A DNA stretch of 64,000 bases. Source: JAJVID01 sp035714085. GTDB taxonomy: Bacteria; Acidobacteriota; Blastocatellia; RBC074. The stretch is taken from assembly GCA_035714085.1 (NCBI GenBank), contig DASTMP010000215.1, forward strand, positions 1 to 64,000. The letters run 5' to 3'. Positions 11,200-20,227 of this stretch are shown piece after piece; the stretch's first letter is position 1; every line of letters starts with the position of its first letter. The notes beneath the pieces were generated by a model. That model was given only the letters and a program-made list of their open reading frames with translations, was not told where the DNA came from and made no database searches. The translations under genes were made by a program, and so were the position numbers.

Positions 11200-11913
11200 T
11201 CATCGCGATAACCCCGCGTCGCAAGCCCCCGATGGCTTCCACTCATTAGTGGGAATGCTCCGCGGCCGGGAGGAGTCGTGTATAACAACGACGAGTGAGC
11301 GCCGTAGGGACGTCCCGGTGATCGTCAGTTTCATCGGCGTGTTGGGAGGCGCAGTCATGCTCTCACCTGCCCTGGCTTTGCTCGCTCCTTCAGGAGTCTC
11401 CAGACACTGCTCACCAGCCAGCATGTACCACGCCTCAGGGCCGGGATGAGTGTGCGTCACGGATTTCGCGCCAGGCGGCAGAATGGCGAGCGATACCACG
11501 ATCCCATACGACCTGGCGGAGATCATTTTGAGCGGGCCGATTGTCGCCACCTTTTCTCCCTGCCTGGGCGCGGCGTCCTTCGGGCCGAAGCTGAAGAGCC
11601 AGACCCGCCCCTCGGCCTCGACCACCAGACCTGTGGCGCCTTTCGCGGCTTCGGCGGCTTCTTTCGTCGTGAACTTGCCAAGATGCCAGTAGAGAGCGCC
11701 TGCGGGAAACTTCGAAACTTCTCTGCTGGCAATATTCCAGCAGCCAAAACCCTCCAGCTTTTCGCCGGGCTTCGCATCAACGCAGACGCCGCCCTTCTCG
11801 CTCATGTGGCCGTGGTTATCTTTGCCCGGCGACTGCGCTTGCGCGGCCGCCGTCGCAAACTGTGAAGCCGCTATCAGCATGGCAAAAAAACATGATGCGC
11901 GAGTCAATGACAT
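11200..11913 (-). CDS. Secreted cupin-domain protein
   Basis: A 237-residue protein with a signal peptide (MSLTRASCFFAMLIAASQFA, then AAAQAQ). The C-terminal half holds a cupin core with THTHPGPEAWYMLAGE, which supplies the His-x-His and Glu of the metal-binding first cupin motif, followed by PNTPMKL in the second motif. The N-terminal half (GGVCVDAKPGEKLEGFGCW, ALYWHLGKF) is also beta-rich and may be a degenerate second cupin. The ligand or reaction is not predictable. It lies between the NIF3-like gene and hicB on the same strand. Confidence 0.72.
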   Translation of the reverse strand: MSLTRASCFFAMLIAASQFATAAAQAQSPGKDNHGHMSEKGGVCVDAKPGEKLEGFGCWNIASREVSKFPAGALYWHLGKFTTKEAAEAAKGATGLVVEAEGRVWLFSFGPKDAAPRQGEKVATIGPLKMISARSYGIVVSLAILPPGAKSVTHTHPGPEAWYMLAGEQCLETPEGASKARAGESMTAPPNTPMKLTITGTSLRRSLVVVIHDSSRPRSIPTNEWKPSGACDAGLSR

Positions 11914-11953
11914 AATCTGTCCTCCATATCTATCAACACCTCACCCCGCCGGG

Positions 11954-12850
11954 TCAGCGTACAGGGTTGTCGGGACGCCAGAATGGTTCAGCCGCCGCGA
12001 TGAACTCAATCGGAACCTCTTTGATGAACCCCTTCAGCCATTCGGCGCAATACTTCATACCAGCTTGCTCCGAGACCACATGGCCCAGAACAATCAGCCC
12101 CTTCTTTTTGCCCGACGCTATCGTGTCCTGCGCATACTCGACCAACTCCCACTCGCGCGTCTCCCCTACCACCAGAACGTCAACGTCGGGTTGCGCAAGA
12201 AACGGGATGCCCGGAGTCTGGCTCACATAACCCCAGCTCGTGATCACGCGCCTGACCGGCAGTTCCGGGTCGCCCAACACACGCATCGTTCGAATCTTCA
12301 GCTTCGTCTCCATCTCCCTGGCGAAGCTGGCGAGCGGCGCTCCCGGAAACGAAAACATCCGTGGGTTCTGCGGGTCGGCGTTCTTCTCCCAACCCAATTC
12401 CCGCATCATGCCCGTCGCAATGCCGTCCGGGCGACGCCCGTGCCAATGATCGTGGAAGTGGAACACGACCATGTTGTTTTTGTTGAGGAAATCGAGCTTG
12501 AACTGATAGGTGGGATCCTGCAGGAGTTGTTCGGTCTGGTCCTGGTGCGAGAAGAAGGTCGACTCGTGCGTGATCACCATATTCTTCCCGCTCGCGGCGG
12601 CGCGTCGAACTACATCGAGCGTCGCCATCATCGTCGTCGCGATCCCTTTGACGGGCGTTTCCGCTGCGCCGGCAATGATGTTGTCAACGGTCTGTGCGCG
12701 CCACGGAATGCCGACATTGGCTTTGATGCGATCAATCACCTGTCCGGCGGTTAATGTCTGGGCGGCTTGCGGGCGCGCGATCCTGGCCGCCGCCAGCCCC
12801 ATTGAAGCGAGCAGGAAGTCGCGGCGCGATGCGGCGTGAGTAATAATCAT
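11954..12850 (-). CDS. NIF3-like dinuclear metal-centre protein with a Tat-type signal
   Basis: A 298-residue protein matching the NIF3/GTP-cyclohydrolase-I-type-2-like family: DVVRRAAASGKNMVITHEST carries one metal-binding His, HFHDHWH and GHVVSEQ supply further candidate ligands. The family function is unsettled; members form hexamers with a dinuclear metal site. Unusually, the N-terminus has a twin-arginine-like signal (SRRDFLLASMGLAAARIA), implying export, whereas most NIF3 proteins are cytoplasmic. The cupin gene begins 40 bp downstream and could be co-transcribed. Confidence 0.78.
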   Translation of the reverse strand: MIITHAASRRDFLLASMGLAAARIARPQAAQTLTAGQVIDRIKANVGIPWRAQTVDNIIAGAAETPVKGIATTMMATLDVVRRAAASGKNMVITHESTFFSHQDQTEQLLQDPTYQFKLDFLNKNNMVVFHFHDHWHGRRPDGIATGMMRELGWEKNADPQNPRMFSFPGAPLASFAREMETKLKIRTMRVLGDPELPVRRVITSWGYVSQTPGIPFLAQPDVDVLVVGETREWELVEYAQDTIASGKKKGLIVLGHVVSEQAGMKYCAEWLKGFIKEVPIEFIAAAEPFWRPDNPVR

Positions 12851-13046
12851 AGGGATGTAGATCCTTTACTCTAAAGTCAAGTTCGAGAAATATGGTGTAG
12901 TGGTCCTATTTTAGTGAACACCCGTGAGGCTTAGTTTTTACGTCCTATCCTCGTGGATTGTCAAAAGTTCCGCGCCGCGCTGGCTGAGTCGCGGAAAGGT
13001 CCGGAGACGGTGATGAAACTCGCGGCGGAAGGCGTCCCCGGCAAAA

Positions 13047-13703
13047 TCAGTTATTAGGCGACGAAGCCGTGAAATCGCGCACGTAGACTTCCCACAGGGC
13101 GCCAAGAAACAATTTGCCGAATTTGGTGAACGCCGCGGCTCTGGCTACCGCCGTTGGCCCGTCAGCTTCGAAGGTGGTCATTTGCTTGAGGAAGTCGAGA
13201 GGATGGATCTGGATGACGCCCGACGCGACGGCTTCCGCCTGCGCCTCTTCGGCGGCGCTGACGTGGCCGCGCAGGATGCGCGTAAAGAGTGTGGTTGCGT
13301 CGCGCCAGACGTCGAAGCCCGGATCGTCTTTGATCTCTTTGAAACCGGTCATCGTCAACGACTCGCCTGCGGCGCCGCGCAGAAACAGGCGATAGAGCAT
13401 CAGCTTGCGCGCCGGATCGATTTCATCCACGAAGAGATTGAAGACGCCTCGCTCGACCGGCAGGTCGCCGCCGAGCGCCGCGCAGCGGGCGTAGCCTTCG
13501 GCCGTCGCTTCATGACGCGGGTCAGTGACGAAACGATCGACGTCATCAATCTTGATCGTCAGGTGGACCATCAGGGAGTTGCCCAATTCGCGGCCTGTTT
13601 GGAAACCACGATCGAAATCGCTCTCCCCGGTCGTCACGTAGCCCTTCATCTCTTCAGTAAATTCCAGCCTTGTCTGCTCTACAGGGACTTCAGGTGGCGC
13701 CAT
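13047..13703 (-). CDS. GMC-oxidoreductase-associated protein of unknown function
   Basis: A 218-residue soluble protein, with no signal peptide and no membrane segment. Its start, LEFTEEMKGYVTTGESDFD, resembles the region that accompanies or is fused to cholesterol-oxidase-like GMC enzymes in other bacteria (recognition from memory). The gene follows the GMC oxidoreductase gene by 57 bp on the same strand. A role as partner or processing factor of that enzyme is inferred from neighbourhood only. The rest is mainly helical with no motif I recognise. Confidence 0.6.
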   Translation of the reverse strand: MAPPEVPVEQTRLEFTEEMKGYVTTGESDFDRGFQTGRELGNSLMVHLTIKIDDVDRFVTDPRHEATAEGYARCAALGGDLPVERGVFNLFVDEIDPARKLMLYRLFLRGAAGESLTMTGFKEIKDDPGFDVWRDATTLFTRILRGHVSAAEEAQAEAVASGVIQIHPLDFLKQMTTFEADGPTAVARAAAFTKFGKLFLGALWEVYVRDFTASSPNN

Positions 13704-13760
13704 AGGTAGTGTCCTTATTCTTATAGGAGCCGCGGGCGGCCCGCGACGACGAAGTGGTTT

Positions 13761-15359
13761 TCACACGGTGATCAAAGCCGCGATGCGTTCGGCCAGCGCC
13801 GCGATAGTGCGTGACGGGTTGAGGCCTATGGCTTCCGGGATGATTGCGCCGTCAGCCACGAAAAGATTCGGATAGCCGAAGACTTCGCCGCGGTGATCAA
13901 CCACGCCCCTGGTCGCATCCACGCCCATGTTGCAGCCGCCGAGCGGATGGGGCGTAACCAGGCTCTTGAAGGCCGTCCAGAAAAGCGGGACCTGCGGCCT
14001 GCCGCCCGTGGCGGCAGAGAGGAGTTTGTGCATATTGATGATCGCCGTGATCACCGGTTTGGAGCGTTCGATCTCCCAGTCCATCTGGAGCCTTTTCTTG
14101 CGCCAGAAGGCGTACCAGGGACGCCCCAGGTAAAGACGCCCGTCGGCCGCGTCAACGCCCTGCGCAAACCAGGGCATCACATTGCCGAACGGATCATCCG
14201 GCCCCATCAACTCAACCAACGTTTTCAGCGCCGCCCGCGCCAGTGGGATTTGATGACCGCCGGGATCCATCGATTTGAGGTAATTCCGCAGCTCGTTAGG
14301 CGCCCCGCCGTCTTCGATGAAGAACTGTGGCGCATTCTCGTCTTCATTCAGGAAGTCAATCGCGCAACTGATCGTCACGCCCTGTGTGGGCGAGACCTTG
14401 CGATTGTCGTAAGTCGCGGGCGTCAGAAAGTCGCCGTTCGAACTCCAATTTCGACCCAAAAACCTGCTCAGGTTAGGCAGCGACTTGTACTGGTCGCGGC
14501 AGCGAAGCAACAACTCCGTGGAGCCGAGCGAGCCGGCCGCGACGATCACGCGTTTCGCGCTCTCGCTGCCGGGAATCAATTGGCCGTCTATGATTCGGTC
14601 GAAGTAGACCCGATACCCAACGTTTCCCGGCCAGGTTTTTTCCGGTTGAATGTAACGGACCACGTGCAATGGACGGACTTCCGCGCCGTGTTTTTCAGCC
14701 CATGGGATGTAGTTGAGATCGAGAGTATTCTTGGCCTTGACCTTACAGCCGATAGGGCAGTTGCCGCAATGCACGCAGGTGCCCTGCTTCTGGCCTTGAG
14801 CATTTTCGACGGGCTTTGAGTGTTTGTCGTTGAATGGGTCTTCGAGATCCGGACTCCAGTCCTTATCGAAAGTCACAGCGAGCGGCAGTTTGTAGAACCG
14901 TCCACCGTATCCGAGACTCTCCGCGCCTTCTTTCATCAACTGGAAGCGCCGGGTCAATTGATTGTCCGGGACGGTCTGCACGTTGAGCGTCTTACCCACC
15001 CGGTCATAGTAGGGCGCCAATTCCTCGTAGGTGATTTCCTGCGGCCAACCTTTCTTGAACAACCACGGCTTCGCCTCGATAGAGACATTGGCGTAGATCA
15101 ACGAACCGCCGCCGACGCCCGCGCCCATGGCCACCGCCATGTCATCGAAAAAGCGGAAATCGAGCCAGCCGTTACGCTTATGCGGTTCATTCGGATCGTA
15201 AATCCAGGCGTCATTGAGATCGCGCGGATAGTCTTTGGTCTCCCAACGGCGGCCTCTTTCGAGAATCAGGACCTTCGCGCCTTTCTCCGCCAGGCGACAG
15301 GCAGTCACGGCGCCACCGAATCCGCTGCCGATTACAATGACGTCAAATGGCTTTGACAT
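13761..15359 (-). CDS. GMC-family oxidoreductase (cholesterol-oxidase-like)
   Basis: A 532-residue FAD enzyme. The N-terminal nucleotide-binding motif is VIVIGSGFGGAVTACRLAEK; AMGAGVGGGSLIYANV is the second conserved glycine-rich block. The C-terminus has TPHPLGGCNMG and VADGAIIPEAIGLNPSRTI, the His and Asn region of GMC catalytic sites. An insert has CVHCGNCPIGCKVKAK, four cysteines as in ferredoxin-like or zinc clusters of some GMC enzymes. The start at 15359 is chosen over a longer open frame because its ATG overlaps the phosphoesterase stop by one base (TGATG). It likely oxidises an alcohol of a sterol or similar lipid; the substrate is unknown. No signal peptide. Confidence 0.88.
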   Translation of the reverse strand: MSKPFDVIVIGSGFGGAVTACRLAEKGAKVLILERGRRWETKDYPRDLNDAWIYDPNEPHKRNGWLDFRFFDDMAVAMGAGVGGGSLIYANVSIEAKPWLFKKGWPQEITYEELAPYYDRVGKTLNVQTVPDNQLTRRFQLMKEGAESLGYGGRFYKLPLAVTFDKDWSPDLEDPFNDKHSKPVENAQGQKQGTCVHCGNCPIGCKVKAKNTLDLNYIPWAEKHGAEVRPLHVVRYIQPEKTWPGNVGYRVYFDRIIDGQLIPGSESAKRVIVAAGSLGSTELLLRCRDQYKSLPNLSRFLGRNWSSNGDFLTPATYDNRKVSPTQGVTISCAIDFLNEDENAPQFFIEDGGAPNELRNYLKSMDPGGHQIPLARAALKTLVELMGPDDPFGNVMPWFAQGVDAADGRLYLGRPWYAFWRKKRLQMDWEIERSKPVITAIINMHKLLSAATGGRPQVPLFWTAFKSLVTPHPLGGCNMGVDATRGVVDHRGEVFGYPNLFVADGAIIPEAIGLNPSRTIAALAERIAALITV

Positions 15360-18151
15360 CAGGCGCCTCCTTCCTTTGCGGTCGCCTCGGCGCCGCCCGC
15401 GGATCTGACTCGCAGGTGAAAGACGTCTATCACCCTGGGCTTGAGATCTCTCCCATGCCTCTTCGGTTGATCGACGGCGATGACATAGCCGGTCAGCCCG
15501 TCCTCGGTGAGGCGGAATCGGATGAACTGTTTGAACTCTTCGATCCTGCACGCGCCGCCGACTTCGTTGTTGTGCCCGTTGAAAGCGAAACAGACGCCCA
15601 GATACCAGCCGAACCAAACGCAGGACATCACCAGACCGATCGCGCACGCAACCAACGGGCGCCACAGCGCAAACAAACCACTGTGTAGTTCGATTGGAAA
15701 GATCGATTCGGCCTGGGCGCCGAGTTTCCTTACCGACCAGGGCAGGGCCAGCGTCAGCGCCCCATAGGCTACCCAGGCGACGGCCAGCGCGTTCCGGCGG
15801 CCGGCTTTCAACAGTGAGCGGCCGATCCGGCGCATTGCCAGGATCAGCAGCGTCGTGATCACAAGCAACGCTATCACCGCCGTCCGCGTCATCATCGTCA
15901 TCTGAATGGCGAACAGAAACGGCGCGCCGATCTGCAGGATGGCGTGCCAGAGGCCGAACAGCCCTCTCGAAAATGTTCTTCCTAAGGCGCCCGCTCCGTT
16001 TTTGCCCGAGCTATGAATCGCCGTTCTCGGTTGGCACAGATCGGCGCCTACGGAGATGGGTAGAAGGATCAAACCTAAAAATCCCCCTCCTGCCACCCAC
16101 ATAAAAATCAAGTCGGAAACGAGATACGCAGGCGCCAGGCTCTTGCCAAAGAACCATAGGCTTGATGCGACGCCCAGGCAGCCGGAGATTGTCAGCGCCC
16201 AGGTGAGAGCCCAGTCATGCCATTGAATATAGACCCAATGGGATTTTTCGAAGAGGAACTCGCTGTACCGCATGCTCATGGCAATCGCCGCCCCCGCCCA
16301 AATGATCGAGAGTTGGATGATCAGGCTCTTGCTGAAAAGCGCGATGTTCGAACGGTCGTGACCTAGAAGAAAAAATCCGACTGCAAGCGCCAGGAATGAA
16401 GCCGCGAATATTGTCCAGAGCTTTCGTTCAGGTTTGGCGTAGATCTTTCCTGGGGCTTTTTCAAACAGTTTTTTGCCGGTGGCGGCCCAGATCAGCGGGA
16501 AAAGAGAGAGAAGCAAAAGCGCCGCTCCTATTCGCATTCCCCAACCCTCGTCGGAGAGCTTTTTGAAAGCCGCGGCGGAGAAAAGATTGTTGATGAACTC
16601 GTTGCCGCTCGGCGTCATGGTTGTCGCAAAGCAGATGATGAATGCGCTGACCAATCCGGCGAGCCAGACGTATCCGCCGTCAGCGATCTGATAGGGGTTG
16701 AAGATCCTCTGCGCGACCGTTCCCGTAGATTCCTCTTCCGAAGGATATAGCGCCTGCTCCTGCACTTGATCAACGTAAGTCTCCGACGGATGATGGAACG
16801 CGCCGCCTATGCCCGACACCACTGAAGCGTAGCTTTCGGCGTTTGGCGCTGGCGCCTTCGCTCCTTTGCGGACCTGAGCTGGCTTGCTCGGCTTTGGCCC
16901 CCAGTATCTGGCGTAATGGTGCACGTCGCCGGAGATATCGAGACGGCACTCGCCCGGTTTCATCCGCGCGTCGCCGGCGGTAATGAGCGCCTTATACGAG
17001 CCGTCTTCGCGCTTTTCGGGCAGGAAGAGTTGATCGAGCCCGAGTTGTTCGAAAGCGCCTGCGGACTTTTTGTCGTCCCGAGAAGCCAGTTTGCCGAACA
17101 CGGTGGTAGGAGCGCAGGTGGCGACGATCAGCTTCTTTGGGGGAATGATCTTGTCGCCGCCCTGAAGATCCGGTTCGCACAGGCCGCGGAAAAAATTTTG
17201 TTGCCGCTCGTCAACCTGCCCGACCTCGGTATCGAGTCCCCACAGGCGCCAGTCGAACGGCAGGCGCAATGCGACATAGCTCGCCTGCTGGTACCGATTG
17301 AATCCCGGCAGATAGAGGTGCGGCCGTGTGGCCAGTTCCACAGGCTTGTTCGTCTCCGGATAAAAACCGTGCGTTCGCTCTTCTCTGACCGGGGCGTGAA
17401 ACTGTCGCCGAAAGCCGTTGAGCTGGTCGTAGTAATCGTGATTACCGGGAATGCCGAAGAGGGGGCGATTCGGTTCCTCTTCCGGATTAACGTGAGCGCC
17501 GGATTTCCGGCGCTCATCGGCGACGTCGCTATACGCCCATTCGAAGGGGATCTGAACGCGGCGCGCCAGCGTCATATAGTCTGACACGTGGTAGGCGGTA
17601 TCGCCGCCAACGAAGAGGAACTCGCCGCGCGGCAAGATGCTGACGGCGGTCTTGATCTCTCCCTTGTTCGAACAAGTCTTGATTTCATCGCCGACCTTGA
17701 GCGCCTGCGGCGCGTATAGATCGCTCAGGCAGAGATAGGCGATGCTATATGTGGCCAGCGTTCCGTCGCCGGTGTCAGAGATATAGTCGAACCAGAACTC
17801 GCCTTTTTCCCGCCAATAATCCGCTTCAGACCTATTCTTCTTCTTCTCTTCCTCTAGCGCTTCCGGCAGCGCTTCCGCCAACGCTTCTGGATGCTCGCGC
17901 TTGAGCCTTTGCTCTCGCCAGAACTCTAAGCAGCCGGGTTCCGCCGGTTTTGGGAAAGCCTCAGGCCGCATCCAGTCGCGCGGGTCGAGTTGTCTCCCGT
18001 AAGCTGTGTAAAGAAGAATTCCCTTCATGCTGCGTAGTAATTGGCGCCCCAGCAGCCATTTGACGGGCTTTTCGGGCTTCCGTTTCCGCGGCGAGTCGTC
18101 GGTTGTGGAATGGTCCCGAGCGTGAGTGGCTTCCGCTGTGAGTTTGCGCAT
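15359..18151 (-). CDS. Metallophosphoesterase fused to a multi-pass membrane domain
   Basis: A 930-residue protein. The N-terminal half is a calcineurin-like phosphoesterase: ISDTGDG (first metal Asp), FVGGDTAYH, GIPGNHDYYD and GDVHHYARYWG supply the expected Asp/Asn/His metal ligands. The C-terminal half, from about residue 500, has roughly ten hydrophobic segments (for example VWLAGLVSAFIICFATTM, IFAASFLALAVGFFLLG, ALLVITTLLILAM), followed by a cytoplasm-like tail. The catalytic domain lacks a signal peptide, so it probably faces the cytoplasm. The substrate could be a phospholipid, a nucleotide or a phosphoprotein. The position directly before a GMC enzyme, translationally coupled, suggests joint membrane-lipid or signalling chemistry, which is inference. 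Confidence 0.8.
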   Translation of the reverse strand: MRKLTAEATHARDHSTTDDSPRKRKPEKPVKWLLGRQLLRSMKGILLYTAYGRQLDPRDWMRPEAFPKPAEPGCLEFWREQRLKREHPEALAEALPEALEEEKKKNRSEADYWREKGEFWFDYISDTGDGTLATYSIAYLCLSDLYAPQALKVGDEIKTCSNKGEIKTAVSILPRGEFLFVGGDTAYHVSDYMTLARRVQIPFEWAYSDVADERRKSGAHVNPEEEPNRPLFGIPGNHDYYDQLNGFRRQFHAPVREERTHGFYPETNKPVELATRPHLYLPGFNRYQQASYVALRLPFDWRLWGLDTEVGQVDERQQNFFRGLCEPDLQGGDKIIPPKKLIVATCAPTTVFGKLASRDDKKSAGAFEQLGLDQLFLPEKREDGSYKALITAGDARMKPGECRLDISGDVHHYARYWGPKPSKPAQVRKGAKAPAPNAESYASVVSGIGGAFHHPSETYVDQVQEQALYPSEEESTGTVAQRIFNPYQIADGGYVWLAGLVSAFIICFATTMTPSGNEFINNLFSAAAFKKLSDEGWGMRIGAALLLLSLFPLIWAATGKKLFEKAPGKIYAKPERKLWTIFAASFLALAVGFFLLGHDRSNIALFSKSLIIQLSIIWAGAAIAMSMRYSEFLFEKSHWVYIQWHDWALTWALTISGCLGVASSLWFFGKSLAPAYLVSDLIFMWVAGGGFLGLILLPISVGADLCQPRTAIHSSGKNGAGALGRTFSRGLFGLWHAILQIGAPFLFAIQMTMMTRTAVIALLVITTLLILAMRRIGRSLLKAGRRNALAVAWVAYGALTLALPWSVRKLGAQAESIFPIELHSGLFALWRPLVACAIGLVMSCVWFGWYLGVCFAFNGHNNEVGGACRIEEFKQFIRFRLTEDGLTGYVIAVDQPKRHGRDLKPRVIDVFHLRVRSAGGAEATAKEGGA

Positions 18152-18191
18152 AGGTAATCCTCCTCAAGGCTTCCGGTCCCCTGGTCGAGAG

Positions 18192-19232
18192 TTATTCGTC
18201 GATTACACGATAGTACAAGAATTCTCGAACAGTCTGATCCGTCGCCAATTTCTCCCTCAGTTTAAGATGATCGATCTTGTCAGGCGAGAGCAATTCACCG
18301 AGATGGATGTAGAAGCCTTCAAAGCCACGCTCCGGGGCGCCGAGGTCGATGTCGAGCTCGGCGTAGAAACGGCGCGACGAATCGGCGCCCGGCGGAACGG
18401 CGACGATCACCCGCAGACTATTATTTCCCCGCTGTCTGAAGCCGTGAAAGCGGAATTTGTCCGCGTCGCCTTCCATACTCCTTATACGGCGTAACAAATT
18501 GCGATGAATCGGCGCCGGGGGCGGAGGGTCGGCGGAGAACGGTTTATCAGCTTGGTGAGTGAGCTCTTTGAGCCGGTCGAACAACTCGCCGTCTACGGCG
18601 GCGTAACAACGGTCTACATCGGCGAAGAGAATCTGGCGTATGTGCTTCAGCAGCGTTTCGCTCAGATCCGGGGCCGCGCGGAGTTTCGCCAGCAGGTTCA
18701 ATAAGCAGGCTTTGCGGCTCGGCCGCGGCTGAGGATCAGCCAGCCAATTCATTAACGTCAAGCCGTCAAGTTCCGATTGCGCGAGCACGCGCCGGATTTG
18801 CTGATCAACGTTGGGAGAGTCGAGCAATAATTCAACCTGTCGTGGGTCTGTCATGGCTTCAACCTCAATCAAAGTATCCTGATTCTCTTTCAGATCGAGG
18901 CTGATGCGCTGCTTCGGCAGAATCAGATCCCCGATTTGCAGCCTGAACCAATATCGCCCAACCGGCAGCGTTGTCGGATCAACGCCAGTCACTGCCAATG
19001 TCTCGTCCTGAAGCGAAAGTTTGAGTTTGTACTCTTTGCTCCCCCAACCTTTGATTTGTCGCACTTGATCCATCCGTAGGCGGGTGATCGGCCTGTCGGC
19101 GTCAAATTCCAACGTCAGCCCGCGCGGCCAGGCGTCTGACCCCGAATTGAGCACGACGCCTTCGGAAGAGATCCTGTCGAGGCGCAGAGGACCGCCATTC
19201 TGGGTGAGTCGGATTAATACACGTTCGCGCAT
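18192..19232 (-). CDS. Unknown protein, first gene of the phosphoesterase-GMC operon
   Basis: A 346-residue protein that I do not recognise. The N-terminal ~120 residues alternate short beta strands (MRERVLIRLTQNGGPLRLD, GRYWFRLQIGDLILP) and look like a beta-sandwich or Ig-like fold. The middle (120-230) is helical, and the C-terminal ~110 residues are again strand-rich, ending FYIHLGELLSPDK and REFLYYRVIDE. There is no signal peptide or membrane segment. It ends 40 bp before the phosphoesterase start and is divergent from the ECF sigma gene at 19586. Membership of the operon is by orientation and spacing only. Confidence 0.6.
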   Translation of the reverse strand: MRERVLIRLTQNGGPLRLDRISSEGVVLNSGSDAWPRGLTLEFDADRPITRLRMDQVRQIKGWGSKEYKLKLSLQDETLAVTGVDPTTLPVGRYWFRLQIGDLILPKQRISLDLKENQDTLIEVEAMTDPRQVELLLDSPNVDQQIRRVLAQSELDGLTLMNWLADPQPRPSRKACLLNLLAKLRAAPDLSETLLKHIRQILFADVDRCYAAVDGELFDRLKELTHQADKPFSADPPPPAPIHRNLLRRIRSMEGDADKFRFHGFRQRGNNSLRVIVAVPPGADSSRRFYAELDIDLGAPERGFEGFYIHLGELLSPDKIDHLKLREKLATDQTVREFLYYRVIDE

Positions 19233-19585
19233 AGGTTCCTAGATTCCGTAAAAAAACTGAGTCAGCAGCTCATTTGCCTGCGACGGCTTGAATACTGTCG
19301 CTCACATACGAGCTGCCGACACCGTTTCAATTTCCACGCCGGTGGCTGTGAAAGGCTCCTTGCCGGCGTGTCACCCTGGCTGTGGACGCAATAATTGGGG
19401 GAGTCGCAATTCAAAATAAGGGCAATAACTTGTTAGGCGCCGCCATCGCATTGCGGTTTCGGCGCATACCCTCTTTCACTCTTAAGTGCGGAAACCAAGT
19501 GAAAAAAAGGTAACAGCTCAAAAATATTTTTTTTTACCTCTTTGCCTCGGAGCTTGCTGTGAAGAAGGGCGGGGGGCGACTTATA
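19233..19585. other. Divergent intergenic region
   Basis: About 350 bp separate the starts of the minus-strand unknown gene and the plus-strand ECF sigma gene, so promoters for both must lie here. It holds a small hairpin with 8-bp arms (19336-19343 and 19364-19371, GC-rich) and an A/T-rich tract around 19523-19540 just before the sigma gene. I see no clear -35/-10 pair and no small gene. Confidence 0.5.
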
Positions 19586-20227
19586 ATGGACGCGCCGGAC
19601 CCAGAAAAACATCGAAATATTTATATGCGACTGATCCAGCCTCACACTGTCACACGGATGCTTTTGGATTGGCGTAATGGGGATCAAGCCGCGCTTGATC
19701 AACTCCTGCCACTGGTCTATCAGGAACTCCACCGGCGAGCCATGATCTTTATGAACCGTGAGCCTCCGGGGCACACGCTGCAGCCCACTGCGCTGATCAA
19801 TGAAGTATATCTGCGCTTGGTGGATCAAAGTCAGATGGCTTGCGAAGATCGTAATGATTTCTTCGCCGTCTGCGCCAATTTGATGAGGCAGATCCTTGTG
19901 GACTTGGCCCGCGCTCGAATGGCCGCCAAGCGGGGCGGTGGCCTCCCTCAGGCGCCCCTGGAGGAGGCGATGTTAGCTTCGCAAAACCCGGATGCGGAAT
20001 TGCTTGCGCTCAACGAGGCGCTCGACAAGCTTTCCGCGCTCAACGCCAGACAGGGCAGGGTAGTTGCTTTACGTTACTTCGGCGGGTTGACTGTGGAGGA
20101 GACAGCCCAGGCGCTCAAGGTATCGCCGGAGACCGTCAAAAGGGATTGGAAGTTAGCCAAAGTCTGGTTGTTTCGCGAACTTAACCGAAAGCAATCGGAG
20201 ATTAATAATGACCCCCGAAAGGCATGA
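19586..20227 (+). CDS. ECF-type RNA polymerase sigma factor
   Basis: About 213 residues. The sigma-70 region 2 block is LDQLLPLVYQELHRRAM through HTLQPTALINEVYLRLVD, with the helix that recognises the -10 element in DFFAVCANLMRQILVDLAR. Region 4 is GRVVALRYFGGLTVEETA, LKVSPETVKRDW and LAKVWLFREL. The pattern fits the TIGR02999-type ECF family common in Acidobacteria and Planctomycetes. The ATG at 19586 is chosen; a GTG at 19559 in frame is possible. The end overlaps the kinase gene by 20 nt, so the two are translationally coupled and probably act in one signalling path. Confidence 0.93.
   Translation: MDAPDPEKHRNIYMRLIQPHTVTRMLLDWRNGDQAALDQLLPLVYQELHRRAMIFMNREPPGHTLQPTALINEVYLRLVDQSQMACEDRNDFFAVCANLMRQILVDLARARMAAKRGGGLPQAPLEEAMLASQNPDAELLALNEALDKLSALNARQGRVVALRYFGGLTVEETAQALKVSPETVKRDWKLAKVWLFRELNRKQSEINNDPRKA

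Noticed and set aside
12953..13057. A 34-codon plus-strand frame (GTG start, VDCQKFRAALAESRKG) in the gap before the GMC-associated gene
   Set aside because: It is short, overlaps the end of the convergent gene, lacks a clear ribosome site and matches nothing I know.
13893..15356. Long plus-strand frames opposite the GMC oxidoreductase
   Set aside because: They are shadows of a conserved enzyme gene with no ribosome site and no family motif.
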